Source: Zeugodacus cucurbitae
Taxonomy: Eukaryota; Arthropoda; Insecta; Diptera; Tephritidae
Direction: 5' to 3'
Length of the DNA: 64,000 nt
Assembly: GCF_028554725.1 (NCBI RefSeq)
Contig: NC_071669.1
Coordinates: forward strand, 58,384,501 to 58,448,500
Under the pieces are notes generated by a model that worked only from the letters and a program-made list of their open reading frames with translations, had not been told where the DNA came from and searched no databases. A program made the position numbers and the translations under genes. This document shows, piece by piece, positions 1 through 11,885 of this stretch. Position 1 is the first letter of the stretch, and each line of letters opens with the position of its first letter.

Positions 1-430
1 ACTTTGATGAAAATAAAGAAAAAAGCTAAAAGCGAAAAGAATAAAAAATGAAAAAGTACAAAACTTAAAAGAATCGGCACAGCGTAACGAATTATTGTCA
101 ACCGGTCATTAAAAGTACCGTAAAAAACCGCCAACAACAATAGCAACCACAGCGAGCGCGAGCTCGAGCGACCCACAATTGCGGGCTTAATCAGCAAATT
201 TTAATTGAGCAAAAGAATCAAATAAAACTGGAAAACTCGCTGTTTGTGGGTAGGCCAGCAGCTGGACAATTGCTTTGTAGCCGTGAGCTTAGATGAAAGT
301 TTCACAAACCGAAATAGAAGAAAACAAAATCACTTAAGTGCACTTAAAGCGCGCGTTCTCAAGCGTAATTCATCAGCCAAGTTGGCTTGCGTAGCCGTGA
401 GTTTAGAACTGAGGGCGGGTGGGTCTGTTG
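1..430 (+). other. possible 5' UTR exon with splice donor
   Basis: This stretch has the look of a fly 5' leader: A-rich with AAAAG/AAAC runs at the start, more GC-rich in the middle (around 150-180), several short upstream AUG frames and no long reading frame. A good donor, TTG followed by GTAAGC, lies at 431. A second strong donor, GG followed by GTAAGT, lies at 519, so the exon could end at 518 instead. No coding exon is recognised downstream in the window. If this is an exon, it begins before the window and the intron is very long. It could also be ordinary intergenic DNA. Confidence 0.25.
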
Positions 431-3048
431 GTAAGCTTTAAGCGGCGATGTCGTGTAATTGAAGACATGACATTTTCCCGCAATTCCACTGGCCGGGAAG
501 TGGTCAATTTGAAACTGGGTAAGTGTTACAGCGCCGCAGGCTTAGTGCGTGACTCTCGCGCACTTGCAGTAGCTTTACTGCTGGAGGCTGATTATGCAGA
601 GAGGATAATCATTTATGCAAACAAGTGTAATTGGAAGCGTTCTTGGTTTGAGGGGTTTAGGACTTTTACTTCAAATAGCAACTTTTACTTCAAGCAAATA
701 CCCGTATATGGAACGGTTAAAAATGGTCCTTTCAAGACCATCCTCTCGGTTCTATTTTGAAGACTAGTTTGCTTTAGATCCGGCTTGAGCTTGAATGACC
801 TCTGAACTCTAAGGAACCCTCACAGAAGTAGTGTAACGGAGTAATATAACATTCCTGGCCAAATAAACTGTTAGACTTCGGACCCAGTCAATTTTATAAA
901 GGCGTTGAACGCCATTCACAGTGAAACCCCATTAACAGCTACTTAGATTCCCTGCCAGTGAATAGCGTTCTTGTAGTCAAACCACCACTTCTTTGCATAC
1001 CTAATGAACCTGATTTATCTAACATCCTTCTAGCTATGATCCAACTATGTAAAAATCTCTCGTTTCCTGGGCCTCCTCTTAGATCACCTCGATGACAATC
1101 AATTATGCACTTTCTCTCCAATCAGGGTCTAGATAATTACTACAACAGCTGACACAGTTCTTGAAATTAATCCGATAGTAAATGGTTGCCCAACGAAATC
1201 TGCCATACGGAATCTGAAACCCCGTTGGCTTTGTACCTTTCGAGAGCTATAAAATATTGGGTTATTAAACCCCATGCACCAGACAGTAACTTTCTTCTGC
1301 AAAGGTGCGGCAATTTACGAACCAGTTGGGCCTGAAATATTCCCAACCGCTGATCAGAATTTAACGGTAAGAATGTTTGGGTCAAGAAATAAATTTCCAC
1401 GGTTTCTGAGTATTATCACATATTTTTTTTTCTTCATTGATTTTTAGCTTGTTTCGGGCTGAATTCCGACTTACTGTCTTCTGGCATTACTTTTGAGACT
1501 GTTTCGCACGAAGATATCGTTATTAATCGGTTTCTTCATCTGAGATATTATATTTCTGAAATATTTCTGGGATTTCTTAACATTTTGTGTTTTTCCCTCT
1601 TCAGCATTGTTTTACTCTCAAATATTTTATAAATCGCTGAAAGCAGATAAATTCGAGGTTCCAGTTAGTTTTTTCGGCTTTTGTAATATCGAGATCATAT
1701 TGCTCTGTCATAGGCTCAACCCACACCGGATTAGTCAAACACATCTTTGACTAATAATACACAAAACATATCTTGCTCTAACCTAAACCAAAAGAGCATG
1801 CGCTCTTGTCTCGCCTTCTTCGGTGAGGGTTGTCTCATATCAAGCAATGGGATGTTGTCGTATCAGACGATTAAAGGCGTCTTGACTTATCCAGCATGGG
1901 TTGAACCATAGTCAGCTTATAGCATTTTATTGTTCAAAATCAATCAATCCTAATCAAATACGTGATCGGGGCCTTCAAAGAGATCCATATTTTAGATATT
2001 CCCACTGAGGTATTATTACAATTTCTGTATGTTACTCATTGACCTAGTACTTCCTGTATTGTGGGTGATTGCTCGTCAAGTACGTATGTACTGTATATCT
2101 CAAATGTCATTCGAGATATCTGATATAAAATTTCGTTCAACCAATGTGAGATAGGCATGATAGTGCACCTGGTAACCAATTCTACTATCTGCTATCGAAA
2201 CATAAGTATTACATAACTTCCAAAAGCGGCTGCCATGAGAAAAATACCAGAACTCACAGCCAATTAACTAATTAAGTGTCGCAGCGTTGTCCAACTGCAA
2301 TCAGTCGGTGTATCTAACAGGTGGGTGTGCTTTTATCGCAAACATTGTTTCCCGTTTTAAAAACGAATTTCACACATTTTTCCCACCACAGCGAGGTGAA
2401 CATGTTAATTTCGTTTAGCTGACAGCTTGTCAGCGAGTATATATTTTGAACACGAGTGTGGATATGTGAATGTGTGTGTCTTTGATTTCTGCCAAAGAAA
2501 TATTCACATGGTTTATCAGTTTTTTAAAAACTAAATTTTCATTTGAACCAAATCGCATTTGATTTGACAATTATTTATTACAAATACACACACACTAATA
2601 CATATGTACACTGGAGGCCTCTGAGTATGTTTGGACGTGTGTATGTGCTACCCACTGCGACAAGCAGCAATTTAGCAGCCGATTTGCCGCAGATAAACAC
2701 CAAACCGTACCAAACCGTATCGATTGCCAAGCAATTAAGGCCAATTTAAAGCAAATTTTTATTTATCAAATATTTTGTCGATGGACATAACTGGGCTACG
2801 AGTGCTGGCGGCAAGCCTGGTATGAGTCGACCAAATACTATGCAGACATGTGTTTGTTGCAATGCGACAATTATCAGATATCAACAACAAAAACTATAGC
2901 AGTTTGTGACAACAATGATGTTAGACAACAATAGCTGTTGCATGAGCAACAACAACAACAACAAAATTGAGGCTACACCAACAATAACAAAAAAACAAAA
3001 GCAACAACAACAACAATGGCATCAAATAAAAACAAAAAAATATAATAA
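431..3048. other. non-coding, mostly unique DNA
   Basis: Short open frames only, with no recognisable protein domain. There is a TG/CA-rich patch near 2460-2600 and (CAA)n tracts near 2947-2965 and 3001-3015. The interval 2230-2480 is somewhat less AT-rich and could hold regulatory sequence, but nothing specific was identified. Confidence 0.5.
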
Positions 3049-4236
3049 AACAAGTAAGGAAGGGCTAAGATCGGGTGTAACCGAACATTTTATACTCTCG
3101 CAATTTATTTATTTAACTATATTTATATTATATAATACACAATTTGACCCACATATTCGTCATATATATTGTATAAAGTCCATTGAAAGTTGGAAACCAT
3201 AATATTAGGTTAGAAGCACCGAGGTCCTCATGTTCGATATATGGGGCCTTGAAAACCTATGGTCCGATTTCGGCGATTTTTAGAATGGGGCTGCAACACT
3301 ATAAACGTAGTATTTGTGCAAAGTTCTGCACCGATATCTTCACTAGCATTAACTTTATATATTGTAAAGTAAACGATTCAGATCGTCTTCAAAGTTTTGG
3401 TATATAGGAAGTAGGCGTGGTTGTGAAGCGATTTGGCCTATTTTCACAACATATCATTGGGATGTAAGAAAACTATTACAAGCCAAGTTTCATTGAAATC
3501 GGTTCAGTAGTTCCTGAGATATGGTTTTTGACCCATAAGTGGGCGACGCCAAGCCCATTTTCCATTTTGTAAAAAAAATCTGAGTGCAGTTTCCATCTGC
3601 CATTTCTTATGTGAAATTTAGTGTTTCTGACGTTTTTAGTTAGTGAGTTAACCCACTTTTAGTAATTTTCAACCTAACCTTTGTATGGGAGGTGGGCGCG
3701 GTTATTATCCGATATCAACTATTTTCATGGTGTGTGGTGGGGTACGTAAGAGAATCGACTGCAGAAAGTTTGGTTTATATAGCTTCGTTGTGTTGTGAGA
3801 TATATACACGGGGGGTCCACGCTCACTTCCCCAAAAAAATTACATCCAAATATGCCCCTTCATAGTGCGATCCTTTATTCCAAATTTTACTGTTATAACT
3901 TTATTTATGGCTTAGTTATGACACTTTATGTGTTTTTGGTTTTCGCCATTTTGTGGGCGTGGCAGTGGACCGATTTTGCTCATTTTCGAAAACAACCCTC
4001 TCACGGTCCCAAGGAACATGTGTTCCAAGTTTCATTAAGATATCTCAATTTTTACTCAAGTTATCGCTTGCACGGACGGACAGACGGATGGACAGACATC
4101 CGGATTTCAACTCCATTCGTCATCCTGATCATTTATATATATATAACCCATATCTAACTCTTTTATTTCTTGGTGACACAAACAACCGTTATGCGAACAA
4201 AACTATAATACTCTGTGCAACAGGTTGCGAGAGTAT
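3049..4236 (-). mobile_element. DINE-1/mini-me-like element, family A copy 1
   Basis: One of five related copies in the window. On the plus strand it starts AACAAGTAAGG, has an imperfect TCGG...CCGA hairpin at 3071-3084 followed by TATACTCTCGCAA, and ends near 4224-4236 with TTGCGAGAGTAT, the inverted form of that 13-mer. Near the far end sit a GACGGACAGAC-type tract (4075-4100), a conserved ATCCGGATTTC...TCCTGATCATTTA core and a (TA)n run. The order core, (TA)n and (GTCY)n matches the published mini-me/DINE-1 elements of flies, which are Helentron-related and non-autonomous. The strand is set so that the hairpin is at the 3' end. The open frames inside are not genes. The repeat copies show the element directly; the family assignment rests on architecture alone. 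Confidence 0.75.
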
Positions 4237-4263
4237 CAAAAATGCAATGACAACAACAACAAA

Positions 4264-5009
4264 AACAAGAAAAAACGTTAACTTCGGCTGTACCGAAGCT
4301 AATATACCCTTCACAAGTGCATTTCTTTTGGTAACTATGTGTTTAAGTAAATCTAAAGACGTAAGAAAAAGTAAGTAAAAAAAACAGAAAACATTTTACT
4401 AATTCTTTTTAGCCGGGTTGTTTGCTAGAAACATAAAGGTTATATAGTTAACCGATCTGAACAATTTCTTCGGAGATTGAATTATTACCTTAAGCAGTAA
4501 TCCATGTCAAATTTCGTGAAGATACCACGTCAAATGCGAAAATTTCTCATACAAGCCATTGATTCCGATCGTTCGGTTTGTATGGCAGCAATATGCTATG
4601 GTGAACCGATCTGAACAATTTTTTCGGAGATTAAATTATTTCTATGAGCAATAACTCACACCAAATTTCGTGAAGATATGTAGTAAAATGCGGAAGTTTT
4701 CCATACAGTTTCGTTCAGTTTGTATGGCAGCTATATGATATAGTGGTCCGATATCGGTAGTTCCGACAAATGAGCAGCTTCTTGAAGAGAAAATAACATT
4801 TGCAAAATTTCAAAACGATATCTTAAAAACTGAAGGACTAATTCGTATATATGCAGACAGACGGACGGACGGACAGACAGACGGACATGGCTAAATCGAC
4901 TCAGTTCAACATACTGATCATTTATATATATACTTTATTGGGCCTCCGACGCTTCCTTCTGGGTGTTACAAACTTAGTGACAAACTTAATATACCCTGTT
5001 CAGGGTATA
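4264..5009 (-). mobile_element. DINE-1/mini-me-like element, family B
   Basis: Lies 27 bases from the preceding element, with the same plan but different sequence. There is a perfect 6-bp hairpin CTTCGG/CCGAAG at 4282-4298, then TATACCC. A (GGAC)n/(AGAC)n tract is at 4855-4887, followed by a CATGGCTAAATCGACTCAG-type core, TGATCATTTATATATATA, and a terminal palindrome TATACCCTG..CAGGGTATA at 4990-5009. It shares the microsatellite-plus-core architecture with family A but does not obviously align elsewhere. It contains internal duplicated blocks (near 4440-4560 and 4580-4700: CCGATCTGAACAATTT and TTTCGTGAAGATA each occur twice). Non-coding. Confidence 0.65.
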
Positions 5010-6020
5010 AAAATAAAAATATCGACAACAACAATAACAACGCCAAAAAATAATAGTAATAAACTAATAATAATGTAATAGCCACATTAACAACAACAAC
5101 AACAAAATCTGCAATTTGTATGCTATACAACAACAATTTCAGCAACAAACAATATACATATGTATATAAACATGTTGCCAGCGATCAACTGCAGCTGCGC
5201 ACAGTGCAACACTGCAACAACAACATATAAATAAACAAAAATACTCGCCGCAGGATAATTGCTGCTTGCTTTGTATCAGCAGCATTGTCAACTAACAAAG
5301 CGTTTAGCAAATAATTTATGCATATTACAAGCTTTGCAGACTTGAATGTGATGTTGCCATAGGCATATTCATGCAGCCTGCTTTAGACTGAAATAAAAAC
5401 AGAATAAAACTTGAATGAATTGTTTATACTTTTCATATGTTTATTTGCACCGTTGAAGACATATTTCCGTTGCGTTTACTTATTACAACAACTTTTTTTT
5501 TGCTTGAATGGAGTTGCCACATGTGCAAATATACATATATGAATGTCCGTGAGTCGGCTCGCTCTAATCAAAAGCAATTGTCGCTGCCACAACGCTTTGT
5601 TGCAACACAGTTTTTATTCTCAACAATATTTGTTGACTTCTAATTGCATTGGCTGCTGGAATTTTTTATTGATTTGTCGCCAGACAAATGTAATTTCAAT
5701 TGCAAGCCACCGGATATGGCGCGAGGTAACTGGGAAGTGGTTCAATTGCAATCTCGAGAGCAATTCATTGATAAATGAACGCTTTGAAATTTATTTATTA
5801 GAATGCATATTTGACTATATATTTATTTATACAAGTAATTGTAAAGATATGCAACATGTAGCATGGGATATATCTCATGAAATAACTCAACATAAGTAAA
5901 ATCTGAGAACAATCCACTATAGTACTCATTTATGTATGTATGTATGTCTACAATATTATTTGATTTATATAAACTGAGGAATTGTAGAAAAAAATATTTT
6001 TTGAATAAAAAATTTAAAAC
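5010..6020. other. non-coding DNA with simple repeats
   Basis: (CAA)n-type tracts occur at about 5025-5040 and 5090-5110, with a (TATG)n tract at 5933-5948. No domain is recognisable in any frame; the open frame at 5543-5899 has no recognisable features. Confidence 0.5.
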
Positions 6021-6850
6021 AGTTGGCAACACTTTTCAAACATAATCACCACGAAATTTTTTTGAATACTGATTTTTTATGTGCATATTGTAATTTTTTT
6101 ATAGAAATTAATATAATTACATCTAAAATTTTAAACAGTGTTGCCACTTAATCTTCAATTAGTTCCATTTATAAGTATTTTTTACATATTCTCATTTCTA
6201 TAGCCGTTAATTAATTAATCCTTTGAAATTAATCAATTTTATAGCATACATTTTTTTAAATAGGTGGCAACTCTTCCAAAATATTTTTGAAATTAAAACC
6301 TAATCTTTGCTGAGTTGGGTAGTCATATTTTAGTGTATTTTCTTTTATTAAAAATATTTATAACTTTATTATATATAATACAATTTTAATAAGTGGCAAC
6401 TCCTGCAATATATTTTCGAAAATAAAACTTATTCTAGTGGTTGAATTAGTGGTCATATGTTAGTGTATTTTCCTTATTTAAAAAAAATATTAACTTTATA
6501 TAATAAAATTTTTAATAGGTGGCAACTCTTGCAAAGTATTTTTGAAACTAGAACTTAATTTTTGCCGAATTTGGTAGTCATATTATTAAAACAAGAAAAT
6601 TTTAAATTTTTAAACAGGTGGCATCTCTCTTGTAACTATTTTCAATAAAAAGCCTTTTTAAACATATTCAAGCCATGTTATAGCCTTTTCACACAGCCAA
6701 ATTAATTGATCAATTAAAATTCTGATTGAGAAACCAATTTTTGCCCTTCACACTGCCAATTAGCTTCTGTGTGAAAAGGCTATTAGCTCTTTATCTCATA
6801 AATATTGTTGACAATTTTTTTTAACAAGTGGCAACCCTTTAGATTATTTA
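6021..6850 (+). repeat. GTGGCAAC-box repeat cluster 1
   Basis: AT-rich units each carry a G(G/A)TGGCA(A/T)C box: 6263, 6392, 6518, 6617 and 6827, with looser boxes at about 6023 and, inverted, 6137. Spacing is 129, 126, 99 and 210 bases. The last interval is long because a 102-bp MITE is inserted in it; without it the spacing is ~105. After each box comes a short variable stretch and then an A/T block such as AAATATTTTTGAAA. No coding capacity. Confidence 0.7.
6681..6782. mobile_element. small palindromic MITE
   Basis: Perfect terminal inverted repeats of 16-17 bases (TAGCCTTTTCACACAG at 6681-6696 and its complement ending at 6782), flanked on both sides by TTA (6678-6680 and 6783-6785). A 3-bp TTA/TWA duplication is typical of PIF/Harbinger-type elements, so that superfamily is a reasonable guess. 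The total length of ~102 bp and the lack of any open frame fit a MITE. It sits inside a GTGGCAAC repeat unit. Confidence 0.65.
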
Positions 6851-6954
6851 TTGTTAAACTTCGGTGTAACTTTCAACGATACTTGAGGAACAAATGTTGT
6901 TTTTTAAAGCAAATCTAATAGACAGTCCTATAAAAATAGTCCATAAAAGCAAAA

Positions 6955-7546
6955 AGAAAAATTAGGCGATTTTCGTGAATTTTTTTAAAGAAAATTTATA
7001 GAAAATACTCGATCGAATTTTTCGAAGTTTTTTGGATATAATAAGCTATATTTTCTGCTATTTTTTAAGACTTTTTTTCCAAATATATTGAAAAATAACG
7101 GAGTTATGTGATGTCTTCGGAGATGCAAAAAAAACAGTTCCCCAACAGCTGACATGATTCCGGCCGAATGAATAGCTGAAACAAAAAAATTCAAAAAGGT
7201 TATTAAAGTTGAATGTATTTCCTATACAATGACCTACAACTTTTTTTTAAATATCAAAAATTTACAAAATGGCGTAGATCGTAGGTCTCGTGGGTATTTT
7301 ATAGTAAATATATTCAAGAATACTCAGTTAAAATTTGAAGTCGATCGGTCAATTTCGCATCTAAACTTTCGAATATAGCGGTTTATACCTGCGAGCGGTC
7401 GAATTTCAGAAAGCGGTCATTAAAAAATTATACAAGATACGATCTTACCTTACCGGCAGGATATTTTTGAAAGTATAAACTATAGAATAAGCAAAAAACA
7501 AAACAAAATGGTTTTTTGAAGGTGTCACACTGGTATAGCCCTTTAA
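6955..7546 (+). mobile_element. partial TIR element (related to 21.02-21.34 kb)
   Basis: The right end, CACTGGTATAGCCC at about 7532-7545, and internal blocks at 7210-7262 (TTTCCTATACAATGACCTA, AAAATGGCGTAG) and 7425-7545 match the element at 21023-21336. This copy has a longer interior and no clear left terminus, so the left boundary is approximate. No transposase-like frame was seen. It is most likely a decayed non-autonomous DNA transposon. Confidence 0.5.
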
Positions 7547-9009
7547 TTGAGTACAAATAGTTAATTGACTTAATTAGGTACTGTCTGAAACGCATATAAC
7601 CAAAATGTATATGGAATTAAAAGTTGAAAAAGTTGTAATTTGGATATATATGAATTTTATTGTGATTAAATATGGTAATATGTTTACAATAAACAAATAA
7701 AAAATAAATAGTTTTTTTTATTTTACTATGAATAATTTCGAAACTTTAAATTAATGTGTTAACATTAATTACTTTTTTTTGGCAAATGAATGAACAACAC
7801 CTCCAAAACTTTAGCCCGGTGGCAGTATATAGTATGATTATATTTATAGGAATAGGAAAAATTATTAAAAATTAATAAAAGTGAAAATAATATTAATTGC
7901 CTTATTATGGCCATAATATTATTGAATTAATTTTAGCCGCACCAAAAGCGCAGCCCGCGGCTTTTCAATATAAATTAGCCGTTAACTTTCATTTGCCAAA
8001 ATTGGCGTAAAATAAAGTTTAGCGTAATGAATCGGATGTTGGCCATAGTTTTCGACAGCGATTTCATAAATACATATTAATACCATTTTTATATAACGGT
8101 TAAGTATAAATGATTAAGCTTTATTTGGACTGTGGATTTCGCACAGCAGATTCCTCACCGCATTTGTGCAGTCGGTGTTAATACATCGCCAGCTGTGAGT
8201 GTGTGTGCGTGTGTTTGGCATTAACAATTTACATTTTTTGCAAACTTTTCTACTTTTATGGCAAATTGTTGCTTTTTTCCAACAATATTGAGAAAAATTT
8301 TGTTTTTTTCTTTTTTGCTTTGCTGCTTTATTTTATTGCCACAACGTTGCCGGCGGAATTAATTCATTTCTTTTATCAGCGTTTGTTGTTGTTGCTTTTT
8401 TTTTGTTTTTTGCCTCAGCACCCTCTCTTCGCAACAAGCCGCACTTGGTTAAAAATTTTAATTTATTTGCTTTTCATTATAAAATGAATACAATGCCAGT
8501 ACCGTTTGTGGTGGCGTTGCCGGCCTATTGCGGCACATAACAATGCGAAATTTCCGCCGCAGACAAAGAAATGGCGAAGATAAAATCTTACTTACGTATG
8601 CGATAACAAAAAAAGTGTGCAAATGAAGAAAGAAGAAGAAGAAAATATAATAATAACGGAAATGAAGTAATTAATTTTGCGGCTAAATTGACTTTTTCAT
8701 GCGCGCAAGTGCCGGTGGGTGTGTGTGTGTGTGCATTTAAATCCGTTTTCCGCCTTCGCAATTTGGTGAGTTATAAAATCTTTAGTTTTACATAATGATA
8801 GATATTTGTTGTAGAAATGCATATGTTTGTATGTATGTATGTATTAATAAAATCATAACAAATTTCTTTGAATCCTTTGGTCAATCACTTGTGGTTTTTG
8901 AGTTCAAAAAACTGAAAACGAAGTAGACTTAAAAAAAAGCCAAACAGAGTTGCCATGTTCATTTAATAGTTGTTTACAATTAGTATAAATCATGATTGAT
9001 TTAATTGAA
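7547..9009. other. non-coding DNA
   Basis: AT-rich, with a GAA tract near 8625-8643, a (TG)n tract near 8718-8733 and a (TATG)n-like tract near 8823-8843. The T-rich frame at 8203-8487 is compositional. A lone inverted GTTGCCA box lies near 8949. Confidence 0.5.
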
Positions 9010-9640
9010 CTTGACAAAAGCGTTCAAGTTTAGAATTTATATTAAGCTACAATATTTTTTCTGGGGTTGCCACCTGTTTGAAATTAATATTTTTTTGAAA
9101 TAAAAAAATGTCAACCTCTAAAGTTCAGAATTTAAATTAAGCATTAAGCACACAATATTTTTTCTGGCGTTGCCACCTGATTAAAATTAATATTTTTTTT
9201 TCGAAATAAAAAACAAAAAAATGTCAAACTCTTAAGTTTTGAATTTTAAATAAGAATTAAGCATAAAATATTTTTTCTGAGGTTGCCAACTGATTGAAAT
9301 TAATATTTTTTTAAATAACAAATGTCAAGCACTTAAGTTAAGAATTTAAATTGAGCATTAAGCATACAACATTTTTTCTGGGGTTGCCACCTGATTGAAA
9401 TTGATATTTTTTTAATAAAAGAAATTGTCAAACCCTTGAGCTTAGAATTTAAATCAGACATTGAGCATAAAATATTTTCTGGAGTTGCCACCTGATGGAA
9501 ATTAATATTTTTTTGAAAAAAAATTGTCAATCCTTTGAGTTCAGACTTTAAATTAAGCATTAAGCATACAATAATTTTTTCTGGCGTTGCCCACTGTTTT
9601 GGAATTAATATTTTTTTGAAAAAAATAAAAAAATTAACAT
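9010..9640 (-). repeat. GTGGCAAC-box cluster 2: ~102-bp tandem array
   Basis: About six tandem units in the reverse orientation: GTTGCC boxes start at 9066, 9169, 9282, 9383, 9484 and 9586, giving periods of 103, 113, 101, 101 and 102. Each unit reads roughly TGTCAA..., then GAATTTAAATTAAGCATTAAGC, then an AATATTTTTTCTGG block, then GTTGCCACCTGATTGAAATT and an AATATTTTTTT block. The 75-residue open frame at 9333-9560 only reflects the repeat. Read on the minus strand, the box is followed by GCCAGAAAAAATATT, resembling cluster 4. Confidence 0.85.
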
Positions 9641-11885
9641 TTTAAATTGAATTTTGAAACTTTTTAAATAATTTCAAAACCTAAAATTTAATTTTAAATC
9701 AGCATAGGGTGGCCACCCTCACTAAAATAAAAAACCATATTAACCATATAAAAAATATGGGTAATATATTAAGGAGTATTATAACTTTTTGAGTAATAAA
9801 AATACATTAAGAGGATGCCATCTGTATCGAAATGAAAAGCAAAAATGTTCTGTTTCAAAGTATGAACTCATTTCCAATAGGCCTGATTATATATCAAGTA
9901 CATTTACACATATAAAATTCTCACTTCACACCTCAGTACAATGTACTTTAACCCGACCACTATAATCCACCTCTTCTGGTTACAGTCGGGTGAAGTTAAC
10001 ACTACAATTAACTAAACACCGGCTCCAGCAAGTTAGCCATTAAGGCGTACTGAAATTGTTGCCTTCGAACACACACATACACTCATGCAAGTGACTATAT
10101 TTATAACCGACCAACTATCTATATCTAGCTATAAGACCGCATTGATGCAGAAAATATGCCACGCGTAACGGTCAACGTCGAGCCGACAACAATAACCCAA
10201 TTACACAGTGTCAAAGTGGGTGTATTGTGTCTGTATGTGGTGAATATACTTTTGTATGCGTGTTGAATATGCATCTGTGTATGTGTGTTCGCTGAAGCCA
10301 TCTCTTTATGAAGTTCATTAAATTCAGTTCAATAATTTTTAATTAAGTTGTTAACAACATGCACCTATAACAAAAACAACAACAAACAGCAACAACACTT
10401 GAATTGCTACTTGTTGTGTATATGAATAGTTTGTGCGGTTGCTTGTGTTATTGTTGTTGTTGTTAGTTGGTTGTTTTTGCACCTTTGTGTCGCTGTTTAA
10501 AAAAGGCAGCTAAGGTTACGCTAGTTAATAATTAAACAACAATTTATAAGTGTGTCCGATTAAATTTCAACGCTTGTTGATTTTATGGCAACTTTTTATC
10601 ACATTTCTTGCATCTACACATTGATATCGCAGACTTTCTTGCAACGGAAGCTGGAAAAAGTGGTGCGAAAAAAGCACAATGTTGTGAAATGTAAAGTGCT
10701 TCCACAGAGTTTTTTGGTTTGGGAAATTTATTATAATTGCTTTCTGGTTTTTCTAGAGGTTGGAAAAATATGATATTTTACATTTAATTAATTAATCTAA
10801 AAATAACAAATATTAAAAAATAATAATAATAATTAATAAAAATTGCAACAGTATAATTAAAAAATAATAAAATTTTTTTCAAAAAAAAATTTCAAAAAAA
10901 TGTTACAATTAAAAATAGTAATAAAATATAAAAACAAATAAAAATTTTCGAAAACTTAAAAATTATAAAAAAATATTTCAAAAAAATCCTAAAAAAAACC
11001 TTAAAACAAAAAATATTTTATTTTTAAGAAAATATAAATAATAATAATATATTTTTTTTTAATTTAAGCTCACAATGTGCAAATTCACTAAGTCATTATG
11101 TGAAGCAGCACATTTTATGCTTATTGAGTAATTTTTATGTGACAGATTATCATTTTTGTACAATAGCTAATCTGTCATATAATAAATTGAAGTTGCCACG
11201 CTTGCTTTTGACGCTTTGTTTTAACACCTAGAGTCGTTAAAAACACATATTTCTATTATGTAAATCCAATATGAAAATATTCCATGGTTGAAGAGTTTGC
11301 AAATTTATGAGTCATAAAATTATTATTAACAATTTACGAAATTTCTTCATGTTATTTCACTAATTTCGGGCGTTGACTTTGGTAAGTCCATAATGTTCAT
11401 TATGCGGTATTAAAAATGTCCTTGCGACAAAACTAATTCGGTTTTGTCTCATATTTCTTATTAAAAGCTCACTCTCTCTTGCTTAAATATTTATGAAAAC
11501 GTGTAGCTTGCTTCAGCAGGGCCTACTCTTCTCTGATGAATGAAAAATAAATAGTACGAAATGATTCCGAAAATATTCCGACATACACCCGCCGAAAACA
11601 CAGAATGGGCAAATAGTGGTTTTGAAGGCATTTCGATATTACAACATGGCAACCCTCCTCAAATTTATGAGATAGTCCAAAAAAATGACCACTTAATGAT
11701 CCCAAACTCGTTCCGAAGATATCCCAATTTGGTTCAACAGTAGTTCCGATAATGAAATGTGACAAAGCTCCTCAAATATACTAAAAAGTTCCAAAAATCT
11801 TTAATATAATATTAAAATGTTCCGAAAAAATCCCGAGAAATATTCTGAGTTGATCCCCTTTCTTTCTATACTCCACTAAATTTTT
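9641..11885. other. non-coding, including a very AT-rich block
   Basis: No recognisable genes. 10780-11070 is almost entirely A/T. (CAA)n/(GTT)n tracts lie near 10370-10395 and 10450-10465. A few isolated GGCAAC-type boxes occur (for example inverted near 11192 and direct near 11646). 11550-11870 has several TTCCGA(A/T)A copies of unclear meaning. Confidence 0.5.

Noticed and set aside
9333..9560. 75-residue frame with internal repeats
   Set aside because: Reflects the ~102-bp tandem unit (two and a quarter units); not a repeat protein.
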